64,000 nucleotides of DNA, from assembly GCA_013397075.1 (NCBI GenBank), contig VWZS01004380.1:682001-746000 (forward strand), written 5' to 3'. Of the stretch, positions 1-13,300 are shown piece by piece (positions within the stretch are counted from its first letter, which is position 1; each line of letters starts with the position of its first letter). The notes under the pieces were generated by a model that had not been told where the DNA came from, searched no databases, and worked only from the letters and a program-made list of their open reading frames with translations. This DNA comes from Rhabdornis inornatus (Eukaryota; Chordata; Aves; Passeriformes; Rhabdornithidae). Made by a program: the position numbers and the translations under genes.

Positions 1-3000
1 GCTTTTCTTCCAGAGAGACTGCTCCCAGGCACAGGACAGCCTGGCAGGATGGCAAGGCATGGCCAGGAGGAGTGCCAAGGGATGCTGCCAGGTGCCCTGC
101 AGGCAAGGGCTTGTTCCTGTCTCTGCTACCCTCCCCTCGCCAGCACTTTGCTCAAGCATCCCCCTCTTTCTTCTGCTCCTCACTGCACATGGCTTTGGCT
201 AGCTCTTCCCTAACAGGCAAGGAGGTACCAGCTCTTTTCCCTCTGAGCTCCTGTCTCCAGAAATGGATTAAACTTGAAGAAATGAAGGTGTTATCCATTT
301 CAAAGCCCCCTAACCACAATCTACAGGTGAAAAGGCCTCAAAGGATTGCTCATCATGCCACCACATGGAGGAGGTAAGTTTTTACCCTTGAGAGAGGAGT
401 CGTAGTCCCCACACATGCTGTCAGCTGCAAAAACCCAGCATGGATAAAGGAATATCACTTTTCATTTCTTCTCTCTGCCTGGATGACAGGTATCTGATGT
501 GCTGGTATCTCTCATCACTGGAGTAAAGAGCAATTTCCATTCTGTGAGCCGACTGACATGCACTAGGAGGAAGTGACCTATACCCCAGGAGTGCACACTT
601 CTGTCCTTTTACAGTGGAAGGAGCCTGAAAACCTTCCCTGAAGAACAATATCTGAAAAGAAGCAAGGGTATAGTAGGTAAGACATGGCTAAGGGGGAACA
701 CAGATCATGAAGAGTCCATCCAGCAGTGTCTGGTGGCTGTGTATCCCCCAGGATGTCACATTCCTGACCTTCCCACCAGAAGTGGTGTGTAAGCTATTAA
801 CTGTTTGCCATGGTAAGCTGCTGGGCTGAGAGATTCTGAACAACATCTGATTCAGCTCAGTATGAAGCTCATTCAGCTCAGGCTGGCAAAGACATGTCCT
901 CTCCGCTGACCTGACGCTCACAGGGACAGCCAAAACCCCCTCCAGCCCTTCCAGGCTTCCATTTACCATCTTTGTGAACAGGGTAGTTAAGGGCAGAAAC
1001 TCTGCCTGAGTCACCTCTCAGCAGGGTTTATCTGAAAGCAGGATGTCAGGGACTTGGGTCATGGCCTCTTGGAAAAGTGGAGAGCCCCTTGAGAAGATTA
1101 TCCTGTAGATCTGTTCTCACTCACCTGCTCAACTGGCACAGCTGCCTTGCCTTCCCTGCAGGAAGCCTTTCCACTGAAAGAGAAAACTCAGTGCTGCTTT
1201 CTGGATCCCACAAAAAGCAAGATAAATCCATCTGCAGGGAAAGAAAAGAAGAAAGAGAGTGTGTAAGTTTTGCAGACAACTTTTGCAAGCACCTGACATC
1301 AATTGCACACCTCTGCCCTGCCTGCAGCTGCTGCCAGAAGTTTTTTGCCATTCCCATATCCATCTTGGAAGAAGTTGTCCCTCTGTTGTTTGGAGATTGT
1401 GGGCACAGCAGCTTGAGAACAGTCTTGGACTTCAGGAGCTTCAGCTTTACCTGCTTACTGCATGGGGCTGTCACCCTAAGGAAGTCACTGAGCCACCTGG
1501 CAGGGTTTCTCCTGCACTGAGCCACATGAGCAGCACAAGGCTGGGCAAATTCAACCAACAGCTTCTCAGGGACCCCACTCATATCCAGTGACAGTGGTCA
1601 TGGAATGGCCTACATGTACCCTTTCATCTTCTAGTTAGAAACAAAACAGGAAAATTATCCTTCCTCTTACCCCGCCACCCACAAGAAAAGGAGTAAGGAG
1701 AGCACAGTCCTGAAGCTTATGGAGAGTGGTTAAATATTGTCACAGACTGACCAAGCATTGTATTCAGCCATCTCTGCTCTCCCTCCAGTGTTCCTTCTGC
1801 CTAACAGCACTGGTCAAATCCATGGTGCTCATATCTCCCATGGGCATATTCTACAGCAGAGTTTTGATTCCATGAAGTGGGTGTTAGCTTCATCCAGTGC
1901 CAAAATTTTGAAGATAGAACTGCAGGTTCCCTCCTCTACCCTGCTTTGGAGATGCCCTGAGGCAGACAAACCTCTACACTCACAGAGGCAGCAGGGTGAT
2001 TAGGGACAGATTTTTGAAGCCTGTTTTCCTGATGCTGAAGGAGCTGGGATCTAGCTAGCAGAGCACAGTGCTTTCCTCATGCAGCAGAGCAAGCTGTGTT
2101 TAGATCCTAGGGATTTAGGTTCCTTTGATTCTTCTTGCAAGTCAAATCAGACGCATTGCAGTTTACTTCACGAGGCAGCTGTGGGAACAAAATCTGACAC
2201 GCTGCATCTTTCCCTGAAACTAACATGATCCTACTACAGTGGAAGTTTGGTGGATTAGAAGCACTTAGTGGCACAGTTCTTTGAGTAGTATAAATCTTCC
2301 TCATACTCAAGCTGAAGAGTCACAAGTTAATGACAAATATTTGTTCTCTTTAATGTGTGTACCAAGGGAGGAGTGCCCATCTCCTTCCAGCTTTCCTCCT
2401 CCATCCCTCTGACAGATCCAACACCACCTGCTCTCAGAGCAAAGTGGGCACAGAAATAAAATCCATGCTGATTTTTGGACAGGCAGGCTATACAGGCTTG
2501 TAATGTGAAAACATGCACTTTATTTTTAGTACAGTGAAGAACTTGGGCACACCTTGTTGAAGATGGAGTGATGCACTTCCCACAAAGAAGTATCAATATT
2601 TTTATTGATATAAAACAGCAATTTTTAAAAGTTTGATAGTAAATGCAACAGTGATTTAACAAACTCTATGGCAAGGTACACTTGGTTATTTGCTGCATAG
2701 AGGACAGAGTAAGATAAAACTGTCAGGGACACTCTCCCATTGAGTCCTTAGGTTCAGAAAGGACCCTCTTGCATTCTAAATTCCTATTTTGAGGGGACTT
2801 TAGGGATGGCTGGATCCAGACTTAGTCCCAAAATTGGTCAATGATTTACATCTAAAGGATTTTTTGTGTACAATCAATACTTTGATCACTTAACTAAGAT
2901 TTCAAAGTTTCAGAAAATTTAAAAAAAAAAAGTCTAGGTCTTTTCTCTAGGCTGCCTTTCCTGTACATCACTATTATTCTACTATTTTTCCTCTAGGATT

Positions 3001-3366
3001 CCATCCCTAACAAGCATCATTGCTCAAATTCCCTGGGAGCCAGAACCAGCCTCACAGACTCCCACTCCTTCAACTCACTCCTCAGCTGTCAAGGACCTTG
3101 AGCACTCTCCTCTGCCTCCCAGGCTGTCCCAAAAATGGCTCCTACTCCCCATCAGCTCTTCTTCTCCTTGTCCTCCTCCTCATCGTCATGTGTTTGCCCC
3201 TCTCCTTCATCTGTAAAGACAGATATAGCTTGTATCTTCTTTTGCCAGTGCCTGTAAGCACTGGATCATCCTACCCTTCTCTGGTTTATTCCCACTAATG
3301 AATCAGACAAAAAAGAAGTTTCTGCTTTTCTTATGTATCTTGCAGATTACAAAAAAGCTTCAACAC
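1..3366. other. Intergenic DNA upstream of CELSR1, no gene seen
   Basis: No coding exon is recognisable here. Open frames reach about 150 codons on both strands (for example 1,077-1,520 + and 1,121-1,582 -), but they overlap each other and resemble no family I know. The composition is ordinary AT-rich vertebrate DNA with short A-runs, for example near 2,920. The stretch ends at the first copy of the target-site duplication (3,362-3,366) of the LTR that follows. Confidence 0.6.
3362..3366. repeat. Left target-site duplication of the solo LTR (AACAC)
   Basis: This 5-base direct repeat abuts the 5' TG of the LTR and is identical to 4,686-4,690. It marks a retroviral-type integration that has stayed undisturbed at both edges. 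Confidence 0.75.
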
Positions 3367-4685
3367 TGTCATGGTTTCGATTTGCCAATTAAGATATACT
3401 CATTTTCTGTTGTGAGACAGAACCAGGAGTAGAAGCAAGGCAGGCCTAGAACTTAAGAGGGTATAGCAAGAAATTTATTAACTACCCAAAGGAAAAAAAA
3501 AAACCCAGAATAAGATTGTCAGACCACTCTTTCCTTCCCTTTTTCAACCTTCATAACAACAGAACAAACATACAAGAAACTGCTTCAATTAATTCCCAAC
3601 TCAAACAGTCCCTTCTTCCTTTCACTTTGGAGTGAGAAGTTTCTTCTTGTTCGGCTATAGGGATTTTTTCCACAAGAAAGCAGAAAACAGTTTTCTCGTG
3701 GTTTCATTTTCACGATTCTGTATCTGCCCAGTATCTGCAGTCGTGGCACTCCTCCCAACTTCACGGCTTTCCCAAAGCTGTACTTGTGGGTCAATGGTCA
3801 AAATACATGGGGTATTACTTTTAAGAATGAAATGTTCCAAAGCAAAGGTTCTCTTCATCTCTTTTCTCTCTGTTCATGCTTCATTCTCTGAAAACCGAGA
3901 CTCCCCTTCTTTCCTCGGGACAACGGATTCTCAACACAGGTGCTTTTGGTCAAATGACTATCAAATGGAACATTTCCAACCCCCCCATGTCTTCTCCATG
4001 GTTTATAGGAATATTCAGTACATCAGTTCATCCCTACAATCTTACAAAAGGATTTTCAGCCATTTTCACAGCATCTCCTCATTCTCCTTCCATCTAAAAA
4101 ACTTAAGACTTAGCTTTTGCTTCACTGACTTCAGAATGTCTCCCTTTTCCTTTTCACTCCAGGAAGGATTGAAAAAGTCCGCAAGTCTCATCTGAACACT
4201 AAAAGAGTTAAAACTTTTGCACAGGAAAAAAAAAAAAACCAAGGCCACAGTGCTGGAGCTTTGCCAGGATCTCAGAAACCAGCCACGCTGGGGAAGGGGG
4301 GGGGAAGCGGCTGGGATTTTTATATTAGTTTGAGTCTCTCTAGTCACTGTCCATGGCCACCCCCCTTCTCTCTCTCTCTGCCAGGACATGCCAGCTCCCC
4401 AGACAGGGGGCCCAGCCTGGCCCAGCCCCTGCCAGGCCCACAGGCCTGCAGTGGAGCCAGGCCAGGGCCCTGTTACCTGCACTGCTGCCGGAAAAGCCAA
4501 GAGAGTTAAATTCCGGATTACCTCCTTCAAAATGTGTGTTCACGGAGCGAACTAACTTTCTTCAATTGGTTTTTCACACTGTCAATAACCAAACCAGCCT
4601 CCAATTGGTCACTATCAACTCCCAGGGGAGTACTCACAGAGAAAACTCCTCTTTGAGTTTTTCCTCCCCAGGTCAAACTATGACA
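3367..4685 (-). mobile_element. Solo LTR of an endogenous retrovirus, about 1.3 kb
   Basis: The element starts TGTCATGGTTT and ends AAACTATGACA, so its termini form an 11-base inverted repeat with one mismatch and have the canonical TG...CA ends. The 5-base sequence AACAC lies directly on both sides (3,362-3,366 and 4,686-4,690), a perfect target-site duplication. No gag, pol or env coding is visible inside, and 1,319 bases suits a lone LTR left after LTR-LTR recombination. The minus orientation is tentative. It rests on a TATAAAAA box on the minus strand at 4,317-4,324 and a minus-strand AATAAA at 3,474-3,479, which is unusually far downstream (about 840 bases). A 5-base duplication is common for ERVL-type and some other avian retroviruses; I cannot assign the class. 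An internal A-run (near 4,225) and G-run (near 4,297) are present. Confidence 0.8.
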
Positions 4686-4690
4686 AACAC
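4686..4690. repeat. Right target-site duplication of the solo LTR (AACAC)
   Basis: This 5-base direct repeat abuts the terminal CA of the LTR and is identical to 3,362-3,366. Confidence 0.75.
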
Positions 4691-5519
4691 GTACATCACT
4701 GGTGCAAAGACCTCACAGTGAGGACACTGGGAAGAGTGACTGGCCAGCTGGTCTCACCCTGCAAGGCACGGTCAGAGTGATCCCAGAGTGTCCACAGCAC
4801 CTTTCAGATGTGGGACTACCCCCTTTGGGTTCCAGGGGGTGTGTGGTTTGAGTTTTTGGTTTGCTTTGCCTTTTTTTTTTTCACTGGTGAATGAGCATTT
4901 CTTTATGCTGTAATTACGGGAAACAGTTGCGTATCTACAGCCTTGCTCTCCTAAGACAGACATGTATTATCAGTGCTCTCATTCAAGCTTATATGTGCAT
5001 GGTCTGTGGTGTACTGGGGTCCTGATCCACAAGAGCTGCTGCAATATGGATGATAATATGTACAGCTGATATATAAGGTTCAGAAAAGATTTATGGTTTT
5101 GAAAGTTCAGGGTTGATGCTGCTCCTGTACAGAGAATAAATTATATATGTAAACTTTGTCCTCAGTTTTCCATTAACTTACATTTGCTGATGTTTCTGCT
5201 CCATGTAAGTAAAACTGATAAAAACTAATTAAAATATAATGAATATAATATATTTACTGTTGTGTATATCTAAGGTTTAATACTTTTGAATATTGTGCCA
5301 AGATTTACCTCCTTTTTAAATGACTCTTACTGTAAGGCCAGACATGAAAATCTGTCATTTAGAAAACACTTACAGGCAAATTACTAAATTTTCCTTAAAA
5401 AAACCCAAACCTCCCAAAAACAAACAAACAAAACCCCTCCTTCTAAAGAGCTTCATTGGATACTCTCTGAGAGACCAAACAATTATTCAAATGTTATCAT
5501 GGTATTAAAAGGTAGAGCA
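4691..5519. other. Intergenic DNA, nothing recognised
   Basis: This is AT-rich sequence with A and T runs and no recognisable coding, RNA gene or repeat family. The A-rich stretch near 5,395-5,435 is simple sequence. Confidence 0.5.
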
Positions 5520-5880
5520 ACTCTAGCATGATTAATTTTTCGTGTATTGAGTAGAAAGGGATAATTAGAGTGTGCTTCATACCCATTGACTGCAATGGCT
5601 TTCTAATTAGGCAGATGACTGCCGAGCTAATGAGATTCAAAATTAATTTTTATATATGAATTTGGCCAGACCTATTTTAAGAACCATGAAGGCAGATTGG
5701 TCAGAAGCTTTCTTTTGATGTCAATCAGACTGCTATTTTGAAAACAGGCGTTTTATCACCAGGGTAAAATGGCTTTTGCAATGGCTTTTGCCTCTACCTG
5801 GTGGCTGGAAAATGAATTGCAGGATTCCCAGGGTTTGTTTTGGTTGCAGGCGGGCAGTATTTTTGGATGAGGATATATAT
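5520..5880. promoter_or_regulatory. Candidate conserved enhancer block, homeodomain-site rich
   Basis: Several homeodomain core motifs cluster here: TAATTA at 5,562-5,567 and 5,604-5,609, and ATTAAT-type cores near 5,531 and 5,643. The block is AT-rich but of high complexity, without obvious repeat content, a texture often seen in conserved non-coding elements. It also holds a perfect 12-base tandem duplication at 5,768-5,779 and 5,780-5,791. It lies about 12.5 kb upstream of the CELSR1 exon. Enhancer function is inference from motif density only; conservation could not be tested. Confidence 0.25.
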
Positions 5881-8654
5881 AAACATGAAAAGCACTAAAC
5901 TTGCACTATCTGAGGACTTATCTTTTTCTCCCACTCCACAGTTGGGTCAAATAACTATTGGAAAGGACTGCCTGTGTGGATATGTGAATAAATAAGGTAC
6001 ATTCATCACAGTTAGCATCGACAGTCATGACTCACCTGTAAGATTCCTTTGAAACCATCAACAAACTGGTGTTAACAGACAAGCAAAACCCAAAAGATAC
6101 AGTCAATTCAATTTTCAAAAGGCATTGGGGAAATCCTTCAACAGCAGCTTGTGAAATAGCTGGCATGGATTAAGACAGAGTGTTTTCATGTGAGCAAGCA
6201 ATTGGCAAAACCCAGGAATACACCAGCATTATTCACAAGGAAGGGGAGTCCCAGCTGGAGTCCTACACTGACATATGCTGCAGCTCCTCTGAGAGATCAG
6301 TTTCTACAAAATCCACAAATGAAGGTGAATAGTAGACCTTCAGGGATATTGAGTAAAGTCAGTCAGCTACATGCAGCTGTCCAAAATAATGAGGACAAAA
6401 GTTACTTCAGCAGTTGCAAAAGAGTTTCAGAATACACAGAAACTGGGCAATAAAATGGCAGGTGAAATTGCAGATACAAGACAGAATAGTTTAAGTCAAA
6501 CCTGTTAGCAAACCCAATTGTAGCTTCCAATGTGCAGAGATAAAACCTGAGCAAGTTATTACAAATCAGAACAAGATGCACGGTTCTGGGCCCCTATTTC
6601 AAGGCAAATATAAATGTGAAAATATGTTACAGAAAAAACTGCAGCCATTAACCCTGAAAATAAATAACTGGGGGGATGGGGGTGGGAACTGAGTGCATGA
6701 AATCTTGAGCAGGATGAAGAAAGGGAGCAGAGAACATTGTCTGAGGGTGTTTGCGATCCCAAGCAGGTGGCAGATGCTACAGGGAAGAAAGGGAAGGGTT
6801 TCTCACACAACAAATGCTGAAGTTTCACAGCAGTTTGTGGGAGGATGCCAAAGTTTGCACAGTTCAGAAAGCAATCAGCCAAATTCCTGGAAGAAAAATC
6901 CATTTGACACTATTAAAAATGAAGGTGTTATTTCTGGTCAGGAAGTCTTTGGACCACAAGTAGTTGCAGTCTGCAAGCACTTCCGTGAAACATCAGCACT
7001 TTCTTTTTCACCTCCTTTTGCTCTACCTGCAGGACCTGTCACTGCTAAAGACAGGGTCACAAGACAAGAAGCTCTTTGGTCTGCTTATTCTTGATATTTT
7101 GGTGCCATTTATATCCATTACATTCCACATTTGAAGAAAAACACCAAAGGCTACTAAGCATTTGTTGGAACACATCTCATCTCCCACTAGATGACATTTC
7201 AAACCTCAGCAGGAGTCATCTACAGTGTCTACAACAGGAATGGAGACAGCTAGCCAGAAGAGCCTCAGCTAAATGTGAAAGATAGCTAAAATCCTTTCTA
7301 TTACTAAGTCCACAGTATACAACAAGTGCTACACTGAGAAACTGCAAAAAATTCTCACAGTATGTGTACTTAAGAAGTCTGTATAGCATGTATAGCTCAC
7401 CTTAATTCTGACATACTCTTGTGAGCTTGACTTTGCAAAGGCAGTAATGTTCATTTAATTTGGCTTCTGTGTGTTTTTGTGTTTTAGTAGGAATAATTTT
7501 TTAAATCATCAAGACTTTACATTTGTACTGTACATTTTTACAGTTTGGGATGATTTTCCTTCATCAGGCCCAGTACGGTTCAAGCTGCTCTCTTCCTGTG
7601 AGTGTAGGCAAAGCCTGTCCCAGAAATGGAAATGACCCATTAGAGGGTCTTGTCTGCCTGCACTTCTCAGTCAGATTGTGTCTCAGGGCAGTCAGTGCTC
7701 CCACAGCACTGAAACCCTGATCATGGTCCATGGTGAGCACTGGTGCTTCACAGGCTCAGCCCAAGAGGTGCTGAGTACCCCCTGCCACAGCCATTCCACC
7801 AGTGGGCATGGTTTTCACTGCACAGCCAACCTCAAGCAACACCAAGAGGAAGAGAACAGGTCTGTATGGCTTTCAGGTGACACTGCTAGTTACAGTAATA
7901 GAGAGGCAATCCAACCTAAGCAAAGACCTGCCAGCAGACATCACGCCAGGTGTGACTACCACATCCCAGCACATCTCAATTAGCAAAACTGTCCTTGGAT
8001 AACAGAACAATCTAGATGAACACCAACAGTGAGGGCTGCCAGGAAGGTCCCCTCAGCACTCCATCTGTTTGATGTGCCATCTGCTTCTGATTGACCACTG
8101 TAGTACTGCAAGCTCATGCCCCAGGAAGTTCTAGTTGCTGGGATTCAGATTCTAAGGGACAGGGAAAACCACAGAAAAATGCTTGATTAGGAGCAGCCAT
8201 GTCTCTGGGATCACCCTGCCATTGCCTCTGCACATCCAAAGGAAGCCTCTGTACCTGGGTGATGAGGTGCAGTGACAGTGCTGACACTTGGCAGCTCTTC
8301 CAGCAGTTCCAGGCTTCACTGGCTCAGTGCTACAGGAGGATGGGATGGCTTAGCACAGCTCAACTGCAACCCGCAACAACCATCCTGAGAAGTTCAGTAC
8401 CAGGTAGGAAGCCTGCCAAATTGAGATTATTGTGATTTTCCACTTTGCAACTACTTTCTACTGCAGCATTATATCTCAGTAAGTCCTAAGATACTGGTTT
8501 CAGATGGGGCCAGAAGAGAGGGAACACTAATTGATGCTCCCTCCTGGCAGTTGCATCCTTCTCTTCTGTTCTGCTTCAGTAATTTATCTCACTCTGTCTT
8601 CCTTGCCCTGTTTTAACCTGCTTTTTTCCCACTGTCTGCTGTCCTATTTTCAGC
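5881..8654. other. Intergenic DNA, nothing recognised
   Basis: No exon, RNA gene or repeat family was recognised. Open frames of up to about 130 codons (such as 6,693-7,094 + and 6,559-6,903 -) have no family resemblance and overlap on opposite strands. Confidence 0.5.
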
Positions 8655-9300
8655 CACAGAATGGTTGAATTTGGAAAGGACTTCTGGAAGTATCTGGTCC
8701 AAGCCTCTTTTCAAAAAAGGTCGTCTACCAATCAAGCTGGTTGGCCAGGCCCATAGTGAGATGGGCTTTGAGTATCTCCAAGGACAGAGACTCCACAAGA
8801 TGGAGACTCCTGGGCAGCCTGTGCCAGTGCCCATTTACCCTCTCAGAGAGAAGGTGTTTCCTTGTTGTTCAGAGGGAACCTCCCGTGTTTCAGTTTGTGC
8901 CCATTGCCTCTGACTCTGTCAGTGGGCACTGCTGAGAAGAGCCTGGCTTTGTCTTCTCTGCACCCTCCCTTCAGGTATCTGTATAACCCGATGAGATCCC
9001 CCTGAGCCTTCTCTTCTCCAGGCTGAACAATTCCAGCTCCCTCAGCCTTTCCTCACAGTAGTGTGCTCCAGCCCTTTCACCATGTCCATGGCCCTTCCTG
9101 GACTATCTCCAGTATGTCCATGTCTCTCCTGTAGAGGGGACCACAGAACAGGACCCAGCACTCTGGGCTCCCCAGTGCTGAGCAGAGGGGCAGGATCCTC
9201 CTGACATCCTCCTCCTGGGAATACTTTGCCTAGTGCAGCCTGGGAGGACACCAATAGCTCATTTTGCACTCCACTGCACAAGACCAGGGGAACAACACCG
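8655..9300 (-). mobile_element. CR1 LINE 3' fragment, 5'-truncated
   Basis: Read on the minus strand, this matches the well-known tail of avian CR1 retrotransposons. The landmark at 9,007-9,030 is the reverse complement of the CR1 segment encoding the carboxy-terminal 'LFSLEKRR' region of ORF2, and the leftmost part (8,655-8,720) corresponds to the 3' UTR end. CR1 copies are usually 5'-truncated, as here, where only about 0.6 kb remains. The frame is broken and no functional reverse transcriptase is encoded. The right boundary is approximate, and the subfamily cannot be named by eye. Confidence 0.85.
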
Positions 9301-10261
9301 CAGGACTCACCTGAGAAGAGATGTTTCACTGAAAGAACTCTAATAGCCACCAAGTTCCTACCAATGGTTTAGCAAGGCTAACCACTTCTGTATTTTAGGA
9401 AAATGCTGCCTTGAGGCTGGACAAACCTTCTGATCAAAAGTTACAGTACACGAAAAAGGCAAGGCCTTTCCAAGAGAGCCTTGCCTCAATCCACACAATA
9501 GGTGGAGACCATGGATTAGGACAGGAAACAATCTTGGCTGTAGAACACAGATACAGGGCAATATGCCTTCAACTACCCAAATATTCACACATATCTAGCA
9601 TCTGCAGGTTTTATACAGCATGCAGTTAGTTGAGAAAGCAAAGAAAGAATATGAGAATATCCTCTTCCAAACAAGACCAAAGGCTTCCCTTCATCCCCTT
9701 TCCCAAGAAGCAATCCATTAGCACCCAGTGATACTCACCCATGAGAAGTCCAGCATCACAGCACTCCAGCACCATGCCCCATGACTACCCCAGGACTCTT
9801 CTCTGTCCGAGTCTGTGCTGACAGCATGCTCTGTTGGTTAAAATGTTCAGAGTAAGACAATTTTGACAACCTTTTTCATCAGTAACAGTGGCAGCTGTGG
9901 GAATACTTTTACTTCCAAGTCTCTCAGCCTCCTCATAGTTCAGAAAATATTTCATTTTTTCCACTGTGGGTGGAAATGGAGATCAACGCATTCTAATATT
10001 ACAGCAATGATTTCTGCATGAGTAGCAAAGAGTCCCAGAGTTTCACCCACAGTCTGCAAAACCCAAGGGCACCCCGGATCTCTCTAACATGACAAGGCAG
10101 AAGGTGCAACTAACTGTAGAGGCAGCAGCTGAGGGTTATGCTGCACACCCCAGTAGGAATAGTTAGAGATATTCCCAGAGGGTTTTTTCTGCCTGAAAAT
10201 GTGTTTTGGGCCCCTGAGGACAATGAAATCATCAAAATGGCATTTATAGCTGAAGGTCAGG
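9301..10261. other. Intergenic DNA between two CR1 remnants
   Basis: No gene or repeat was recognised. The first bases may still belong to the preceding CR1, whose right edge is fuzzy. Confidence 0.45.
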
Positions 10262-10350
10262 TCAGGAATTATAGAATCATCAAAGTTGGAAGAGACCTTT
10301 TAGATCATCAAGTCCAACATCAGTACTACCACTGTAACCCCAAACTACTA
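10262..10350 (-). mobile_element. Short CR1 LINE 3' tail
   Basis: This is the reverse-oriented terminal segment typical of avian CR1 elements: 'tagaatcat' followed by 'aaagttggaagagacct' and then 'agatcatcaagtccaac'. Only about 90 bases remain, so this is a severely truncated insertion in the same orientation as the larger CR1 at 8,655-9,300. Its wording is closer to the 'atcatcaagtccaac' CR1 subfamilies than the first copy is, suggesting a separate insertion event. Confidence 0.8.
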
Positions 10351-13300
10351 AACTGTTGAGGAGAAGCAGGCAGAGTGGGAGTGGTGCTGCTTTGGCTCTG
10401 CAGAGCCCTGTGAAACCATTGCTGTGGCATGACTGATGGTAGAATTTGAAACCAAAGCTGCCCTGTGGAAACCATCTTGTGTGACTCTTGTTTCTTTGAG
10501 GGCTGTGAGACCCATGTCTGTCGGTACAGGGAAAATCAGCCCGGCAGCAGAGGTGGAGTTGGAGTACATGGCTGACAGTCTAATGAGCTTCCCATTCCCC
10601 CAGCCTGTGTAACCAGGGATAAGTTTTGTCCTTTTTCCTGACTACAGCGTTCAGGCTAGAATATCTGAAGATAAGGCTGTTTTGGGGCAAGGCAGATAGA
10701 GCAGGAAATGACCCCTGGCTGTAACTGAGCAGGAAAGAGGGTCTCTTGTATCCATGTGGCACATCCTCCCACAGCCACTGTGGTGCTGCCAGTCAGGCTG
10801 CTGTGTGCTGAGGGGCTCCAGTCACTGCAAATAGGCAACATCAATTTTACTTAAAAAGCAGAATTTGGACTGCTTCCCAGATTATAATTACCGATATATA
10901 AATATAATGATAATTACGCTACCTAAGAGAGACCTCGGAGCACAAAGCTGACAAGTGATGACAACTAAATTCATTAAGAGTGCAAATGCCCTTCCTCTCC
11001 TTTATGAAACAACACTGAGTGATCTCTGAAGAAATCCAGCAACCAGAGACATAGTCTGTTAATAAGTGGTGAGCCTGGTGAAAGCTGCTGGAGAGGCAGG
11101 GCAATGAACTGTGGTGCTCAGCAGCTAGCAGAGCAACTAAATTTTGAAAATGCAATGTGTTTCATATATTTGGAGTGCAATCTGTCTTTAAGTTTGTTTA
11201 AACTGGGAAATAAATCAGGGCAGGGGCCATTTTTTGTCACGGAGGCCAACTGGTATGGCATGGCTTGCTCCCAGGGAACAGCCCTTTTACATTTCCCAGC
11301 ACACCCTGGGTAGTTCCATCCAAATTTCTCACAGGCCATAGTCCCAAGGGCTTTGCAAAGCCCAGCCTGTCATGGGCTGACCAAGGAGATGAGCTGGCAC
11401 AGACAAAGCTCAGCCTGGGAGCTCAGCAGCAGTGCAATGCACACAACCTGGGCCTGGTCCCTCTGGATGGCTGCAGATGGATGTGGTGTCTCTGTGTGCC
11501 CATCCCAGAGACAGAGAGAGCCTAAACTGAGGCCCAGCACAGTATTAGTGAGGCTTTTCAAAGTTTTTTCCTATTTTTCCACATTCAGAGTTGCCAAGCC
11601 TCAGGTATGCCAACAAACACTCAGAAATATGTTACAAAATGCATCTATGAGAAAAAAAATACTATTTCTAAGTCTCTTGGGAAAAATGAAAAGAGGTTAT
11701 GGCACAGAGTGTGTTTTGAGTCCAGGACTAGAAACCAAGACTCTGTCTTTCCATTGAATTCTAGGTATGAAATAAAACTAAGAAGGGGGGGCTCATAACA
11801 ATAGCCATAATATCTCATAAGCAAATCCTACAGTGATTAGGAGAGGTGCTAGATGCCAACTTCATATTCTCTTGCTGAAACAGCCACAAAGCTGTAACCC
11901 CACCATTATCTGAGCAACCTGTTATGCTGACTTCATATTCCCACACTAAGCATTTCAGTTAATATTTATATTTTTCCAACAGGGCAACTAATTCCCTGCC
12001 TGCAAGTATTTCATTAGAGTTGTGTGTTTCCTCCCCTAAGAGGCTGAAGCCCCTTGCCTTTGAATGTAATTGAACTTCTGGAAAATGAACAGGTTAGACC
12101 AAAGTCACGGTGTCCTTGCTTTCACTCCACCTTCATGCCCATCCACCAGAAGCTCTTTGAATACTCTTTGACAAGTAGTTGAAAGAATTTTCCTCCATGC
12201 TTTTCTTCTGCTAATGTTGCTTTGTCCAACGAGCCCATGGCAAGCTCATGAAAAACAGGCTACAAGGTCCTACTGCCAGGAAGGAGCTGAGCAGAAAGGT
12301 GGCTGGGTGCGTAGATGTAACCAGTACTGTTTAATCTAATGACATCAAATCTAACTAAATCTTCTGGAGAAGAATCTCTTGATGCTGAGCAAGTAGGCAA
12401 GATAATGGCAGATGATGCTTTGTGCTGATAAGGACAAAATAATAGAGATTGGAGGAAAAAGCCTAATCTTGTCTCTGTGCAAACCATAAAAAGTTTAGAA
12501 AATGTTAGTTCACTCCAGCAAAAAAATATTTTGGAGGCATTAAAATCCCTAGAAAACAGTATCTCAATATGAAATGAGTGTCTAAATAGTAGAGAGAGCT
12601 GAAGGAAATACTAGGGGAGGATTGGAGCAGTCTGAATTCTAACATCATATGACAAACATCCATGTGTAGTTACTGAGGAGTAGCTACTGATGGTGGTACA
12701 AGAAGAGTATCCCCACATTCCCATATTCTGTAAAAGCAGAGTGTGCCTGCCCCATGAGCAGTGCAGTCCTGCAGACTTCTCCACAGCCAGAAGCATCTCT
12801 ATCAGTACTAGAACTCTACTACTTAATCTGCCCATCTTCTGTGTCATCTCCTTGCTCCTCATGGTTCTTGTAGCACCACCAGTAACTGCTCCCTGGTGGC
12901 CACATCAGGGTGTTTGTAATGTGTTGTTACTTTAGTCCCAAACCCATCACTCAGTCAAGTTAGAATGCCTACCAAGATAGTGTTTCCCTTTTGTACTCTG
13001 TTATTAATTAGTCTCCTAATCCCCTGATTAAACAAGAGGAGCTGGCAAAGCAAGGAAATCTGTCCTACTGCACCTTCATTTTGATGAGCTGACAGCAAAC
13101 TTTCAGCAGACTCTTGGGCAAAGCCACAAGAGCTGACTTTTAAATCTGTTTGTACATCATAAGGTGAGACCCTGTGAGAAAGAAAGAGCAAATCATGCAA
13201 AACAAACAGTAAAAGGTAACTTCCAAGTGTTTGTTTTTCACTCAGCACCTCAGTTAATGTATGGGAGAGATATGCAAAGTACAGAAAAACACATCAATGT

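Noticed and set aside
4066..4530. 154-codon minus-strand open frame within the LTR
   Set aside because: It lies within a repeat with TG...CA ends and a target duplication, and no retroviral protein motif is visible.
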